Positions 19,196 through 31,290 are shown, counted from the first letter of the stretch. The stretch: 64,000 nt of DNA from Mycobacterium tilburgii (GCF_902168065.1 NZ_LR655695.1:1-64000), one strand, 5' to 3'. A program made the numbers and translations. Notes: generated by a model from the letters alone, not told the origin.

Positions 19196-19655
19196 GTGGT
19201 CAACCGGGCGATGACGCCACACAGGTGGCCCTGCCAAGACACGCCGGGAGCGCCGGGCAGCATACCGAACATGACGCTGCCGTAGACGAACAGCACGATG
19301 ATGCCGACGATGATCTGCCAGGTGCCGAAGCCACCCAGGATCCAGACGATGACCGTGGCGGCGATGAACCTTGCCAAGCCGGCGAGCGCCATCAGGAATC
19401 CGAGCACCAAAGCGGGAACGGTGTTGGCTATCAGGTGACCCCAGTTCGCGTGGAGTAATGGCACGACGAGGATGCCCCACAGGCCGTCGGTCTCCAGCGG
19501 TCGGATGCCGTTGTTGTCGAGGCGATGATCGGTCAGGCTGTCCCACAGCTCGATGACCCACAGCAGCGCCACAAAGCACAGCACCGTGGCGCCGCCGATC
19601 ATCCACCCCGGCCGCTTCTTCGGCTCCGGCACGGCGGGATATCCGCTCGGCCTGC

Positions 19656-19665
<10 letters not shown>
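19192..19665 (-). pseudogene. Rhomboid protease (Rv1337) with internal deletion
   Basis: Open reading frame of 157 residues from GTG 19665, against about 240 in M. tuberculosis. Helix-forming segments and [15 protein letters not shown] are kept, but LGGFGTW is joined directly to [14 protein letters not shown], removing about 40 residues that contain the GASG catalytic-serine motif. SWQGHL with the catalytic His remains, but the last helix and tail are cut (CGVIARLTT then stop). The deletion keeps frame, so a short membrane protein may be made, but it cannot be a protease. Overlaps murI start and the cysM stop. Confidence 0.8.
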
Positions 19666-20637
<972 letters not shown>

Positions 20638-21049
20638 TCAGTACTGCTCGACAATGTTGATGGGCTCTTCGACGACCTCACCGTCGACGATGCGGTAGCT
20701 ACGGACCTCGTCGCGGTCCGGGTCGCGGGTGGACACCAGCACGTAGTGCGCGGCCGGCTCGCCGGCCAGTTGCACGTCGGTGCGGCTCGGGTAGGCCTCG
20801 GTCGCGGTGTGGGAGTGGTAGATGACGACGGCGGCGTCGCCCGACTTTTCCATCGCCTGCCACACGCGGAGCTGCTCCTGGGAGTCGAAGCGGAAAACGT
20901 CGGCGAGCGTTCCGCGTTGGTCATCGGGACGTGGCGTTCGGGACGATCGGACCCTTCGGGGCCGGCCAGGATGCCGCACGCCTCATCCGGGTGGTCACGG
21001 CGCGCGTGGCCACGATCGCGTCGAGGAGATCGGCCCGGATCACCAGCAC
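20638..21049 (-). pseudogene. mec: Mec, CysO-cysteine peptidase, frameshifted
   Basis: A JAMM zinc protease that releases cysteine from CysO. Start GTG 21049 (VLVIRADLLDAIVATRA), shift near 21005 to HPDEACGILAGPEGSDRPER and PMTNAERSPTF, then a second shift near 20905 to FRFDSQEQLRVWQAMEKSGD. The metal motif YHSHTATEAYPSRTD is intact in the last frame, which ends EEPINIVEQY. Two single-base indels inactivate it, completing the loss of the Mec-CysO-CysM route. Confidence 0.85.
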
Positions 21050-21050
21050 G

Positions 21051-22005
21051 TCAGTCGCTCCCTCGCGCGAACGCGCCCGGCACCGCACCCCGGTAGGTCG
21101 GGATCCCCGCGATCGATTCGGCCGCCAGCACGCCGCCCAGCGCGGCGCGGGCCAGGCAGTCGGCGGCGGCGCCCACCTCCGCGACCAGGCGCGTCTCCGG
21201 GGCCATCCCGGCGAGCGCATCCGCCGGCGGTGGTACCTCGACGGCGCCAGTGGCCAACGCGAAGACGGTGTCGCCGTCGAGCTCAACGCCGCGTCGGTGG
21301 CCACCACCGCGATGGTCGTGTTCAGCGGTTGCGGTTTGTCGCGCGCCAGCTGCCCGAGCGCGTCGATCTGGTCGCGCGGCGGTGACCTCAGCCCGAACTC
21401 CTGCACCAGTTCAGCCATCCACGGCAGACCGGTGTTGCGGTCGACGACGTCGCCGGCGCAGTTCACGATGACCACGGCGCCGACCGTGACCCCTGAGGGC
21501 AGGACCGTCGACGACGTCCCGACGCCGCCCTTGAGCACGCCGGTCCGCGCCCCCACCCCCGCACCAACCGTGCCGACCGCCACCTCGGTGCCGGCGGTCT
21601 CACACGCGGCGTAACCGAACTCCGCCGTCGGCCGGCAATTCCAGACGCCGACCGGCAGGTCGAAGATCACCGCACCCGGCACGATCGGCACCACGTCGCC
21701 GGGTCAGCGCCACGCCGCGGCCGCGGTCCTCCAGCCAGCTCATGACGCCGTCAGCGGCCGCCAACCCGTACGCGCTGCCGCCGGCCAGCACCACCGCGTC
21801 GATGAACCGGACCGTGTTGGCCGGGTCGAGCAGGTCAGTCTCGCAGGTGCCCGGGGCGCCGCCGCGGCAATCCACGGCTCCGACGGTGCCTGGAGGTGTC
21901 AGCACAACGGTGACGCCGGTGGCCCACCCGACGCCCAGCGCCGCTTCGGGGTCCGCCGCTGGTAGCAGCCAACCCGGATGCCGCCGACGTCGGTGAGCGC
22001 GTCAT
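21051..22005 (-). pseudogene. S58-family (DmpA-like) peptidase, Rv1333 homologue, decayed
   Basis: Starts inside the Rv1332 stop (ATGA). N-terminal pieces LTDVGGIRVGCYQ and EAALGVGWATGVTVVL lie in different frames; GAVDCRGGAPGTCETDLLD and LAGGSAYGLAAADGVMSWLE follow, then a gap and shift near 21695, VPIVPGAVIFDLPVG and KGGVGTSSTVLPSGVTVG (the autocleavage region), and another deletion and shift near 21290 before DGDTVFALATGAVEV and the end GAFARGSD. At least four lesions. The family contains self-cleaving aminopeptidases; the mycobacterial substrate is not established. Confidence 0.8.
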
Positions 22006-22590
22006 CCTGCGGGCTTGCCCATCAACGCCAGCACCAGATATTCCTGCAGCACGGTCAGCCATTGGTACACATCGAAATGCGTGGCCATCGGGTGGTCGGC
22101 GGGCAGCCGTTCCGGCCCGTCCAGGCCCGATGTCGAGCATGAAGCCCAGCGCCAGCCGGACGTCGTTGACGGCCGACACCCACGCGTTCGCCTGCTCTTC
22201 GGTCAGCTCGAACCCTCCGCCGCCACCCGGCACGGTGTCCAACAGTTCTTGTGCTGCACCACGTTTGGCGTCGATGATCTCCGGCTCGTGCAGACCGCGC
22301 AGTGCGGCGTTGAGTCCTTCGGGCGTCTCGGTTCCCGAGCCGGCGCCTTCCTGTGGCCGGTAGAAGTCGGGCAGCAGCCGGCGCAGTGTCGGGTCGGGGG
22401 GAGACTCGGAGTGTCCGGTCTTGATGCCGGTGATATCTACGAGTTCGTCTGCAGACGAGTAGGATTCGTGCTCGTCGAGCAAACCCATCATCGCGGTGAC
22501 GAGATTGTTCAGCAGGTCCGCTTCATGCGGGGCCAACGAGGAACGAAAACGGGGTCCGTCGGCGGTATCGCCCCGTTTCCATTTACGCAC
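22002..22590 (-). pseudogene. DUF2017 protein (Rv1332), C-terminal frameshift
   Basis: From GTG 22590 the first 150 residues are well kept ([54 protein letters not shown]). A one-base indel near 22130 moves the last 40 residues into another frame, where the expected ending HFDVYQWLTVLQEYLVLALM can be read before TGA at 22004-22002. In the natural frame translation would run on for about 100 foreign residues. DUF2017 proteins accompany clpS in actinobacteria. Because only the end is lost, residual function is possible, but this is called a pseudogene. Confidence 0.78.
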
Positions 22591-22615
22591 AAGACTTCCC
22601 GGTGTCCTCGAACCT

Positions 22616-22915
22616 CATCGGTCTTGCTGCAACGTCGCCCAGAGACCGTCGGCATGCAGCTTGGACACGTCGGCCTCCATGGACTCCCAGCTTCCAGCCG
22701 ACACCACCGCCTTGCCTTCGTTGTGCACCTGCAGCACCAACTTGGTCGCGTACTGCTCGCTGTAGCCGAACAGCTTCTGGAATACGTCACATAGGTCATC
22801 AAATTGACCGGGTCGTCCCAGACGACTGTGACCCAGGAACTGGCGTGACCTCTACCGGATAGGACTCACGCTGCCCTGTGGTCCCGGGTTTGGTGGGTGC
22901 TGACGCAACAGCCAT
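22616..22915 (-). pseudogene. clpS: ClpS adaptor, frameshifted twice
   Basis: ClpS delivers N-degron substrates to ClpC/ClpA. ATG 22915 opens [20 protein letters not shown]; a base is missing near 22838, after which [19 protein letters not shown] (the core with the N-degron pocket) is in another frame, and a second indel near 22780 moves [20 protein letters not shown] and [15 protein letters not shown] to a third frame ending TGA 22618-22616. All blocks are highly conserved, so inactivation looks recent. Divergent from pncB1, 56 bp apart. Confidence 0.85.
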
Positions 22916-22971
22916 GGCCTCGCTGGATAGCGAGAGATCGGTGTCGCTCCGGAAAACGTTACCGTTGCGGA

Positions 22972-24279
22972 ATGAACGAGCCTGCCACCGCTGGGCTGTT
23001 GACCGACAAGTATGAGTTGACGATGCTGGCCGCGGCGCTGCGGGACGGCGCCGCCGAGCGTCGGACCACCTTCAAATTATTCGCCCGCCGGCTCCCCGAG
23101 GGCCGGCGCTACGGCGTGGTGGCCGGAACCGGGCGTTTGCTGGAAGCGTTGCCGCAGTTCAGGTTCGATGATGACGCCTGCCGGTTATTGGCCGGCTTCC
23201 TCGACCCCGCCACGGTGTGTTTTCTGCGCGATTTCCGGTTCCGCGGCGACATCGACGGTTACGCGGAGGGCGAGCTGTATTTCCCGGGTTCTCCGGTGCT
23301 GACGGTGCGCGGCAGCTTCGCCGAATGCGTGGTGCTCGAAACGCTGGCGTTGTCGATCTTCAATCACGACTCGGCGGTCGCGTCGGCGGCGGCGCGCATG
23401 GTCAGTGCGGCTGGCGGGCGACCACTGATCGAGATGGGTTCGCGACGGACCCACGAACGCGCCGCCGTCGCCGCGGCCCGCGCGGCCTACATCGCCGGTT
23501 TCGCCGCGTCATCGAACCTCGAGGCGCAACGGCGCTACGGGGTGCCGGCCGAGGGCACGGCCGCGCACGCCTTCACGATGCTGCACACCGACGAGGCGGG
23601 ACCCGACGAGCTGGCCGCGTTCCGAGCCCAGGTCGACGTACTCGGCGTGGGGACCACGCTGCTGGTGGACACCTACGACGTGACGACCGGGGTGGCCAAC
23701 GCGGTGGCCGCCGGTGGGGCTCCCCTGGAGGCGGTGCGGCTGGACTCCGGCGAGCTCGGGGTGCTGGCGCGCCAAGTGCGTGAACAACTCGACCGGCTGG
23801 GCGCCACCGGCACCCGCATCGTGGTCTCCGGCGACCTCGACGAATTCTCCATCGCCGCGCTGCGCGCCGAACCGGTGGACAGTTACGGCGCCGGCACATC
23901 GGTGGTCACCGGGTCGGGTGCTCCGACCGCGGGGATGGTCTACAAGCTGGTGGAGGTGGACGGCATCCCGGTGCAGAAACGCAGCAGCCACAAGGAATCC
24001 CAGGGCGGCCACAAGGAGGCGCTGCGACTGTCCCGGCCCACCGGCACGATCACCGAAGAGGTGGTGCATCCGGCCGGCCGGCCGCCGTCGATGACCGAAC
24101 CGTTCCGGGTGCTGACCGTGCCGCTGGTCCGCGACGGCGAGGTGGTAACCGAGACGGGCGCCGCGGCGCTGACTGCCGCGCGGGAGCTGGTGGCCGCCGG
24201 GCTGCACAGCCTGCCATGGGAAGGGTTGAAACTGGCGCACGGTGACCCCGCGATTCCGACCGTGCACGTTCCGGTTTGA
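22972..24279 (+). CDS. pncB1: Nicotinate phosphoribosyltransferase PncB1
   Basis: 435 residues from ATG 22972 (MNEPATAGLLTDKYELTM). Joins nicotinate to PRPP to give nicotinate mononucleotide in NAD salvage, downstream of PncA. Motifs: LLTDKYELTMLAAAL, IEMGSRRTHERAAVAAARAA, GTAAHAFTMLH, LLVDTYDV, VRLDSGELG, VVSGDLDEFSI and YGAGTSVVTG. Upstream in-frame codons to 22897 overlap the clpS promoter region and are rejected. Intact, between the dead clpS and dead dinG. Confidence 0.96.
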   Translation: MNEPATAGLLTDKYELTMLAAALRDGAAERRTTFKLFARRLPEGRRYGVVAGTGRLLEALPQFRFDDDACRLLAGFLDPATVCFLRDFRFRGDIDGYAEGELYFPGSPVLTVRGSFAECVVLETLALSIFNHDSAVASAAARMVSAAGGRPLIEMGSRRTHERAAVAAARAAYIAGFAASSNLEAQRRYGVPAEGTAAHAFTMLHTDEAGPDELAAFRAQVDVLGVGTTLLVDTYDVTTGVANAVAAGGAPLEAVRLDSGELGVLARQVREQLDRLGATGTRIVVSGDLDEFSIAALRAEPVDSYGAGTSVVTGSGAPTAGMVYKLVEVDGIPVQKRSSHKESQGGHKEALRLSRPTGTITEEVVHPAGRPPSMTEPFRVLTVPLVRDGEVVTETGAAALTAARELVAAGLHSLPWEGLKLAHGDPAIPTVHVPV

Positions 24280-24370
24280 CGCCCGATTCGGCTAACTTGG
24301 AGCTATCCGGCACCCAGCCGAATTCGGGCCGAAGCAAGGAGTCATCACGCCGGACGTCACCGCCGCGGAT

Positions 24371-26354
24371 GTGAAGTCCGTGCCCGAGCTGCTGGCCATC
24401 GCGGTGGCCACGCTCGGCGGCAGCGAACGCAGCGGCCAGCAGGGGATGGCCGCTGCGTTCGCGCGCGCTTTCGAAACGGGTGAACACCTCGCCGTGCAAG
24501 CCGGTACCGGAACCGGAAAGTCGTTGGCGTATCTGATCCCCGCGATCGTGCACGCGATCACCGACGAGTCGCCGGTCGTGGTGTCGACGGCGACGATCGC
24601 CTTGCAGCGCCAACTCGTCAACCGCGACCTGCCGCGGCTGGCCTATTAACTTGCCGATGCGCTGCCCCGCCGGCCGCGATTAGCGTTGCTGAAGGTACGA
24701 CGAAACTAACTGTGCCTGAACAAAATTCATAACGGCGCCAGCGAGGATCCGGATCTCGACGGGGATCGCCCACAAGAGGAACTCTTCAATCCGATGGCCG
24801 CCAGCGCGCTGGGCCGCGACGTGCAGCGGCTCACCGCCTGGGCCTCGACCACCGACTCGGGCGACCGAGACGACCTCAAACCCGGTGTGCCGGAACGCTC
24901 CTGGGCGCAAGTCAGCGTGTCCGCGCGGGAATGCCTCGGCGTGTCCAGCTGCCCGTTCGTCTCGGAGTGCTTCTCTAAACGCGCCCGCGCCCGGGCCGGT
25001 GTTTCCGATATCGTCGTGACCAATCACGCCCTGCTGGCCATCGACGCCGTCGCCGAATTGACGGTGCTGCCCGAACATTCGCTACTGGTGGTCGACGAGG
25101 CACACGAGCTGGTCAACCGGGTGACCTCGGTGGCCACCGAGGAGTTGACGGCAACAACCCTGGGTGTCGCCACCCGGCGGATCGCCCGACTGGTCAATCC
25201 CGAGCTCGTCACGCGGCTGGAGGCGACGACGGCCAACTTCGCCGCGACGATCCATGACACCACCCCCGGGCGCATCGACAGCCTCGACGCCGAGCTGGCG
25301 ACCTACCTGACCGCACTGCGCGACGTGGCCGGCGCGGCGCGGTCGAACATCGACACCACCAGCGACGCCAAGGCCGCCGCGCGCGGAAGCCGTTGCGGCA
25401 CTGACCGAAATCACCGATACCACGTCGCGGATGCTGACGTCGTTCGGGCCCGCAATCCCCGATCGCACCGATGTGGTCTGGCTCGACCATGAAGACAATC
25501 GAGGCTCGCCACGGCCCGTGCTGCGGGTCGCGCCACTGACGGTGGCGGGCCTGCTGCGCTATCAAGTATTTTCGCAAGCTACGACCGTGTTGACCCTCCG
25601 CCACCCTGACCGTCGACGGGTCGTTCGACGCGATGGCCTCGGCCTGGGGTTTGACCGGGCCGGACGACAGCATCGAGTACCCGTCCTGGCGCGGGCTCGC
25701 CATTCCACACCACCAAGGTCGGCATCCTGTACGTGGCCAAGCATCTGCAGCCGCCGGGCCGGGACGGCACCGGGTCGGCCGAGCAGCTGACCGAGATCGC
25801 CGAACTGATCACCGCGACCGGCGAGCGCACGCTGGGGCTGTTCTCGTCGATGCGCGCCGCTCGGGCCGCGACCGAGGCCATGCGCGAGCGGCTGGCCACG
25901 CCGGTGCTGTGTCAGGGCGACGACAGCACCTCGGCGTTGGTGGAGCAGTTCAGCGATGCCCCGGAGACGGCACTGTTCGGCACGCTGTCGCTGTCGCTGT
26001 GGCAGGGCGTCGACGTGCCCGGCCCGTCGCTGTCGCTGGTGTTGATTGACCGGATTCCGTTCCCGCGGCCCGACGACCCGCTGCTGAGTGCTCGGCAACG
26101 CGCGGTCGCGGCCCGCGGCGGCAACGGCTTCATGGCTGTCGCGGCCAGCCACGCGGCGCTGCTGCTCGCCCAGGGTTCGGGGCGGCTGCTGTGCCGGGTG
26201 ACCGACCGCGGCGTGGTGGCGGCGGATGGTTACCGCCGGTTAAGGCGGCTACCTGCGCGCGTCGCTGCCGCCGTTCTGGCAGACCACCGATGCCGCCCAG
26301 GTCCGTGCCGCGCTGCAGCGGCTGCGGACCGCTCCCGACGGGCCGACGGCCTGA
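24371..26354 (+). pseudogene. dinG: DinG-like XPD-family helicase, multiply frameshifted
   Basis: GTG 24371 (VKSVPELLAIAVATLGG). Walker A AGTGTGKSLAYL is intact, but the frame breaks near 24650, again around 24690-24715 (with a TAA), near 25385, 25600 and 25690, and near 26240. The Fe-S cysteine region CLGVSSCPFVSECF, Walker B VVDEAHEL, LWQGVDVPGPSLSLVLIDR and AQGSGRLLCRVTDRG are readable in three frames, ending TDAAQVRAAL... with TGA at 26352. Six or more lesions over 2 kb. The gene would have encoded a 5'-3' DNA helicase of repair. Convergent with glgP, 1 bp apart. Confidence 0.88.
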
Positions 26355-26355
26355 C

Positions 26356-28971
26356 CTATCGGGCCAGCGCGACCAGGCCGAGTTCGCTGGCGGACGCCAA
26401 CATCGGGTGATGCGGCAGCACCCGCACGGTGTATCCGACCGAGCCGGCGACCGGCAGCGAGGTCGTGGTCGAGAACACCTGGTTGCCGTTGTCGGCGGCG
26501 CCGGTGTAGGACATTTCGACGGTGACCGGATCCATCAGCGCGTCGGCGTCATCGACCTTGCCCACCACCGCCTCCACGGTGACCTCGTCGGGCGTCAGGC
26601 CGGCCAGTTGCACCGTTGCCGTGAGGGTGAGCTTCGAGCCCAGCACCGGCGCGTCGGGCAGACCGGTGGAATCGACGTCGGTGATCTGCACCTTGGGCCA
26701 CGCCCGTTCGGCGCGTCGCCGGTAGTCGGCGAGCTCGCGGGCCGCGCTGAAAGGACCTTCGCCCGCGTCGGTGATGGTGTTGCGCAGGGATTGGGCCGCC
26801 GGCGCGTAGTACTGCTCGACGTAGTCGCGCACCATGCGGGAGGCGAGCACCTTCGGCCCGAGCGCCTGCAGGGTGTGCCGCACCATCTCGATCCAGCGTG
26901 GCGGCACGCCCTGTTCGCCGCGCTCGTAGAACTTCGGCGCCACCGCCTGCTCGAGCAGACCGTACAGGGCGCTGGACTCCAGCTCGTCGCGACGCGACTC
27001 GTCATTGACGCCGTCGGCCGACGGTATCTCCCAACCGTTTTCGCCGTCATACCACTCGTCCCACCAGCCGTCGCGGATGGACAGGTTCAACCCCCCGTTG
27101 AGCGCGCTCTTCATGCCCGACGTGCCGCACGCCTCCAGCGGCCGCAGCGGGTTGTTGAGCCAGACATCGCAACCCCAATACAGCAGCCGGGCCATGGACA
27201 TGTCGTAGTCAGGCAGGAACGCGATGCGGTGGCGCACCTCGGGCCGGTCCGCAAACCGAACCACCTGCTGGATCAGGGCCTTGCCACCGTCGTCGGCGGG
27301 GTGTGACTTTCCGGCGACGATCAGCTGGATCGGTCGCTCCTCGTCGAGCAGCAGTCGTTCCAGCCGGTCGGGGTCGCTGAGCATCAGCGTCAGCCGCTTG
27401 TAGGTCGGCACCCGTCGCGCGAAGCCGACGGTGAGCACATTGGGATCTAATGCTGTTGCGATCCAACCTAATTCAGCGTCCGACGCGCCACGTTCGAGCC
27501 ACGAGCGGCGCAGCCGGCGTCGGACGTCGTCCACCAACAGCGACCTCAGCTGCGAGCGGATCCACCACAGATGCCCAGCGTCGACTTCACGCAGTCGCAG
27601 CCACACACCCGGATCGCTAAATGCCGCGTCGTCCGGCCCGACCAGCTCACGGCCCAGCTGCAACCACTGCGGCGCCGCCCAGGTCCGCGCGTGCACGCCG
27701 TTGGTGATCGACCCGATCGGCACCTCGGCACGGTCGAATCCCGGCCACAGCTCGTTGAACATGGCCCGGCTGACCCGGCCGTGCAGCAGCGAAACACCGT
27801 TCGCCCGTTGCGCCAGCCGCAACCCCATGTGCGCCATGTTGAATTTTGTCGGGTCGTCCTCGGCGCCGAGCGCGAGCACCCGCTCGATCGGCACCCCCGG
27901 CAGCAACGCCGGCATCCGCTCCTTGGAATTCTCGCTCAGGTGGTCGTCGAAATAGCGCCGCACCATCTCGACCGGGAAACGGTCGATACCGGCGGGCACC
28001 GGCGTGTGCGTGGTGAACACCGTGCTGGACCGCACCACCGTCAGGGCGGTCTCGAAATCCAGGCCGGCGTCGGTCATCAGCTCGCGGATGCGTTCCACGC
28101 CGAGAAACCCGGCGTGTCCCTCGTTCATGTGGAACACCTCGGGAGCCGGCAGACCTTCGATGGCGGTGAACGCGCGAATCGCCCGCACCCCGCCGATGCC
28201 GGCCAAGATCTCCTGCCGCATCCGGTGTTCCTGATCGCCGCCGTACAACCGGTCGGTGACGTTGCGCAGTTCGTGTTCATTCTCGGGGACGTCGGAATCC
28301 AGCAGCAGCAGCGGAACCCGCCCCACTTGGGCTACCCAGATTCGCGCGGACAAGCGCGCCGCGTCGGGCAGCGTCAGCTCAACCAAGGCGGGCGCCCCGG
28401 TGGCGTCGGTGAGCAGCCGCAGCGGCAGCCCCTGCGGGTCCAGCGAGGGATAGGTCTCATGCTGCCAGCCCTCGGCGGTCAGCGACTGCCGGAAGTAGCC
28501 GGACCTGTAGTACAGGCCGACCGCGATCAGCGGTATACCCAGATCGGACGCCGACTTGAGGTGGTCGCCTGCCAGGATGCCCAGGCCACCGGAGTAGTTG
28601 GGCAGCACCTCGGCGACACCGAACTCCATCGAGAAGTACGCGATCCCGGTCGGCATGGAGACGCCGGCGTCCTGCTGTTGCTGGTACCACCGCGGCTGGC
28701 TCAGGTAGTCGTTCAACTCGGCGGACAACTCGTCGAGCCACCGCAGAAAGTCGTCGTCGATCGCCAGCTCGTCGAGGCGAGCGGGGTTGACCTCCCCCAA
28801 CAACGCCACCGGATCGTTGCCACAGCGCGCCCACAAGTCGGAGTCGATGCTGGCAAACAGGTCCTGCGTCGGTTTGTCCCAGGACCACCGCAGATTGATG
28901 GACAACCGTTCGAGTGCGGCGAGACGCTCGGGCAGATGGGCGCGGACGGTAAAGCGACGGAGGGCTTTCAC
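26356..28971 (-). CDS. glgP: Alpha-glucan (glycogen) phosphorylase
   Basis: 871 residues from GTG 28971, full length and without any lesion. Phosphorolyses alpha-1,4-glucan to glucose 1-phosphate. Motifs: NLRWSWDKPTQDLF at the N-terminus, FSMEFGVAEVLPNYSGGLGI (substrate and phosphate region), FHMNEGHAGFLGVERI, VFTTHTPVPAGIDRFP, and EACGTSGMKSALNGGLN (about 615-630) with the PLP-binding Lys. It belongs to the short actinobacterial GlgP type. Divergent from glgE, 222 bp apart, so the three glycogen genes are arranged as in M. tuberculosis Rv1326c-Rv1328c but with glgP on the opposite strand. Confidence 0.96.
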   Translation of the reverse strand: MKALRRFTVRAHLPERLAALERLSINLRWSWDKPTQDLFASIDSDLWARCGNDPVALLGEVNPARLDELAIDDDFLRWLDELSAELNDYLSQPRWYQQQQDAGVSMPTGIAYFSMEFGVAEVLPNYSGGLGILAGDHLKSASDLGIPLIAVGLYYRSGYFRQSLTAEGWQHETYPSLDPQGLPLRLLTDATGAPALVELTLPDAARLSARIWVAQVGRVPLLLLDSDVPENEHELRNVTDRLYGGDQEHRMRQEILAGIGGVRAIRAFTAIEGLPAPEVFHMNEGHAGFLGVERIRELMTDAGLDFETALTVVRSSTVFTTHTPVPAGIDRFPVEMVRRYFDDHLSENSKERMPALLPGVPIERVLALGAEDDPTKFNMAHMGLRLAQRANGVSLLHGRVSRAMFNELWPGFDRAEVPIGSITNGVHARTWAAPQWLQLGRELVGPDDAAFSDPGVWLRLREVDAGHLWWIRSQLRSLLVDDVRRRLRRSWLERGASDAELGWIATALDPNVLTVGFARRVPTYKRLTLMLSDPDRLERLLLDEERPIQLIVAGKSHPADDGGKALIQQVVRFADRPEVRHRIAFLPDYDMSMARLLYWGCDVWLNNPLRPLEACGTSGMKSALNGGLNLSIRDGWWDEWYDGENGWEIPSADGVNDESRRDELESSALYGLLEQAVAPKFYERGEQGVPPRWIEMVRHTLQALGPKVLASRMVRDYVEQYYAPAAQSLRNTITDAGEGPFSAARELADYRRRAERAWPKVQITDVDSTGLPDAPVLGSKLTLTATVQLAGLTPDEVTVEAVVGKVDDADALMDPVTVEMSYTGAADNGNQVFSTTTSLPVAGSVGYTVRVLPHHPMLASASELGLVALAR

Positions 28972-29193
28972 GCATGACTACCTTACTGCGGATCGCCGAG
29001 CTCGCATCCGACGTCGACCGTTCGCCGTCACGCGGGTGTGACCAGACACTAGGCTGGGTACGGGTAGATATCGGGGCCGCAAAGACGCGGCCCCGAACAG
29101 GAATTTCCCCACGAAACGAAGTTTCTCCAGACGAAAGGCACGCCGCGTGCAGCACAATCCGCGGTTTGCCAGCACCCAATCGGACGGAACGGA

Positions 29194-31290
29194 GTGGTGG
29201 TGCCCGGTCGTGTCGAGATCGATGACGTTCAGCCGGTAGTCTCCTGCGGCACGTACCCCGCCAAGGCGGTGGTTGGCGAGACGGTGCCGGTGCGCGCGGC
29301 GGTGTGGCGTGAGGGGCACGACGCCGTCGCCGCGACGCTGGTGGTTCGCTATCTGGGTCCGCGCTACCCGCAGGTCACCGACACGCGGCAAATCACCGCG
29401 GTGCAGGCGCCCGAAAAGCTGGCGTCCCTGCCCGGGCCGAAGGCCAGCGAGCGAGTCAAACCGCTGAAGCTGCCGATGACGATGGGTCCGGAACCGTACG
29501 TCTTCCATGGCCAGTTCACGCCCGACCGGGTCGGGCTGTGGAGCTTCCGGGTGGACGGTTGGGGCGATCCGATTCACACCTGGCGGCACGGACTGGTCGC
29601 CAAACTGAACGCCGGTCAGGGCGAAAAGGAACTGAGCAACGACCTGCTGGTCGGCGCGGACTTGTTCGAGCGCGCCGCGACCGGCGTGCCGCGCGCCGTC
29701 CGCGAGCCGTTACTGGCGGCGGCCGTAGCCCTGCGGGCGCCCGGCGATCCGGTGACCCGTGCTGCGCTGGCGCTGGCGCCGGAAATCGAGGAGCTGCTGG
29801 TCGTTTACCCGTTGCGCGACATCGTAACCCGCGGCGAGCATCACGGCGTCTGGGTCGATCGGCCGCTGGCCCGCTTCGGTGCGTGGTACGAGATGTTTCC
29901 CCGGTCGACCGGAGGCTGGGACGCCGATGGAAAACCCGTGCACGGTACCCTCGCGACGGCGGCGGCGCAACTTCCGCGCATCGCCGACATGGGATTCGAC
30001 GTCGTGTATCTGCCTCCCATTCATCCGATCGGTAAGGTGCACCGCAAGGGGCGCAACAACTCCCCTACCGCCGCGCCCGGCGATGTGGGTTCGCCCTGGG
30101 CGATCGGCAGTGACGAGGGCGGCCACGACGCCGTTCACCCCGACCTCGGCACCATCGACGACTTCGACGACTTCGTGGCCGCCGCGCGTGAGCTGGGGCT
30201 GGAAGTCGCGCTGGATCTGGCGCTGCAGTGCGCGCCGGATCACCCGTGGGCGCGCGACCATCGGCAGTGGTTCACCGAGTTGCCGGACGGCACCATCGCC
30301 TACGCGGAAAACCCGCCGAAGAAGTACCAGGACATCTATCCGCTGAACTTCGACAACGACCCCGCCAACCTCTACGACGAGGTGCTGCGGGTGGTCCGGC
30401 ACTGGATCGACCACGGCGTCAAGTTCTTTCGAGTGGACAACCCGCACACCAAACCGCCGAAATTGTGGGAATGGCTGATCGGCCAGGTCAAGGACGCCGA
30501 TCCCGACGTGCTTTTCCTGTCCGAGGCGTTCACCCCGCCGGTCCGGCAGTACGGCCTGGCCAAACTCGGTTTCACTCAGTCGTACAGCTACTTCACCTGG
30601 CGGACCGCCAAATGGGAGCTTACCGAGTTCGGCAACGACATCGCCGTGCTCGCCGACTTCCGGCGCCCGAACCTGTTCGTGAACACCCCGGACATTCTGC
30701 ACGCGATCCTGCAGCACAACGGCCCCGGAATGTTCGCCATCCGCGCGGTGCTCGCCGCGACGATGGGGCCGGCCTGGGGCGTCTACTCGGGCTACGAGCT
30801 GTTCGAACACCGGGCGGTGCGGGAGGGCGACGAGGAATATTTCGACTCGGAGAAGTACGAACTTCGTCCGCGCGATTTCGCCGGTGCCCTCGCCGAAGGC
30901 AGATCACTCGAGCCGTTCATAAAGCAGCTCAACCAGATTCGCCGACTGCACCCCGCCCTGCAACAGCTGCGCACCATCCACTTCCACGACGTCGACAACG
31001 ACGCGATGCTGGCGTACAGCAAGTTCGACCCGGCCACAGGAGACTGCGTGCTGGTGGTGGTGACGCTCAACGCGTTCAGCCCCGAGGAAGCAACGCTGTG
31101 GTTAGACATGGCAGCATTGGGTATGGAGCCCTATGAGCGGTTCTGGGTGCGCGATGAGATTACCGGCCAGGAATTCCAGTGGGGGCAGTCGAATTACGTT
31201 CGGCTCGACCCCGGGCAGGCGGTCGCCCACATCATCAACATGCCCCTCATACCGCCGGAGTCGCGAAACACGTTGCTGCGCAGGAAGTAG
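29194..31290 (+). CDS. glgE: Maltosyltransferase GlgE, 5' end altered
   Basis: GlgE (GH13_3) extends alpha-1,4-glucan from maltose 1-phosphate. 698 residues from the first of three consecutive GTG codons at 29194 ([12 protein letters not shown]). The nucleophile Asp is in [12 protein letters not shown] (about 415) and the acid Glu in [10 protein letters not shown] (about 444). A likely ancestral GTG at 29147 reads 18 codons ending GTEWW, matching the M. tuberculosis N-terminus, but one G is missing from the following TGGTGGGTG, so that frame is broken. A GGAACGGA stretch just before 29194 may serve the new start. The enzyme body is intact; glgB follows 23 bp downstream. Confidence 0.93.
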   Translation: MVVPGRVEIDDVQPVVSCGTYPAKAVVGETVPVRAAVWREGHDAVAATLVVRYLGPRYPQVTDTRQITAVQAPEKLASLPGPKASERVKPLKLPMTMGPEPYVFHGQFTPDRVGLWSFRVDGWGDPIHTWRHGLVAKLNAGQGEKELSNDLLVGADLFERAATGVPRAVREPLLAAAVALRAPGDPVTRAALALAPEIEELLVVYPLRDIVTRGEHHGVWVDRPLARFGAWYEMFPRSTGGWDADGKPVHGTLATAAAQLPRIADMGFDVVYLPPIHPIGKVHRKGRNNSPTAAPGDVGSPWAIGSDEGGHDAVHPDLGTIDDFDDFVAAARELGLEVALDLALQCAPDHPWARDHRQWFTELPDGTIAYAENPPKKYQDIYPLNFDNDPANLYDEVLRVVRHWIDHGVKFFRVDNPHTKPPKLWEWLIGQVKDADPDVLFLSEAFTPPVRQYGLAKLGFTQSYSYFTWRTAKWELTEFGNDIAVLADFRRPNLFVNTPDILHAILQHNGPGMFAIRAVLAATMGPAWGVYSGYELFEHRAVREGDEEYFDSEKYELRPRDFAGALAEGRSLEPFIKQLNQIRRLHPALQQLRTIHFHDVDNDAMLAYSKFDPATGDCVLVVVTLNAFSPEEATLWLDMAALGMEPYERFWVRDEITGQEFQWGQSNYVRLDPGQAVAHIINMPLIPPESRNTLLRRK

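Noticed and set aside
19196..19606. 137-codon upstream extension of murI
   Set aside because: It overlaps the rhomboid gene in another frame and has no racemase similarity; ATG 19195 matches the family length.
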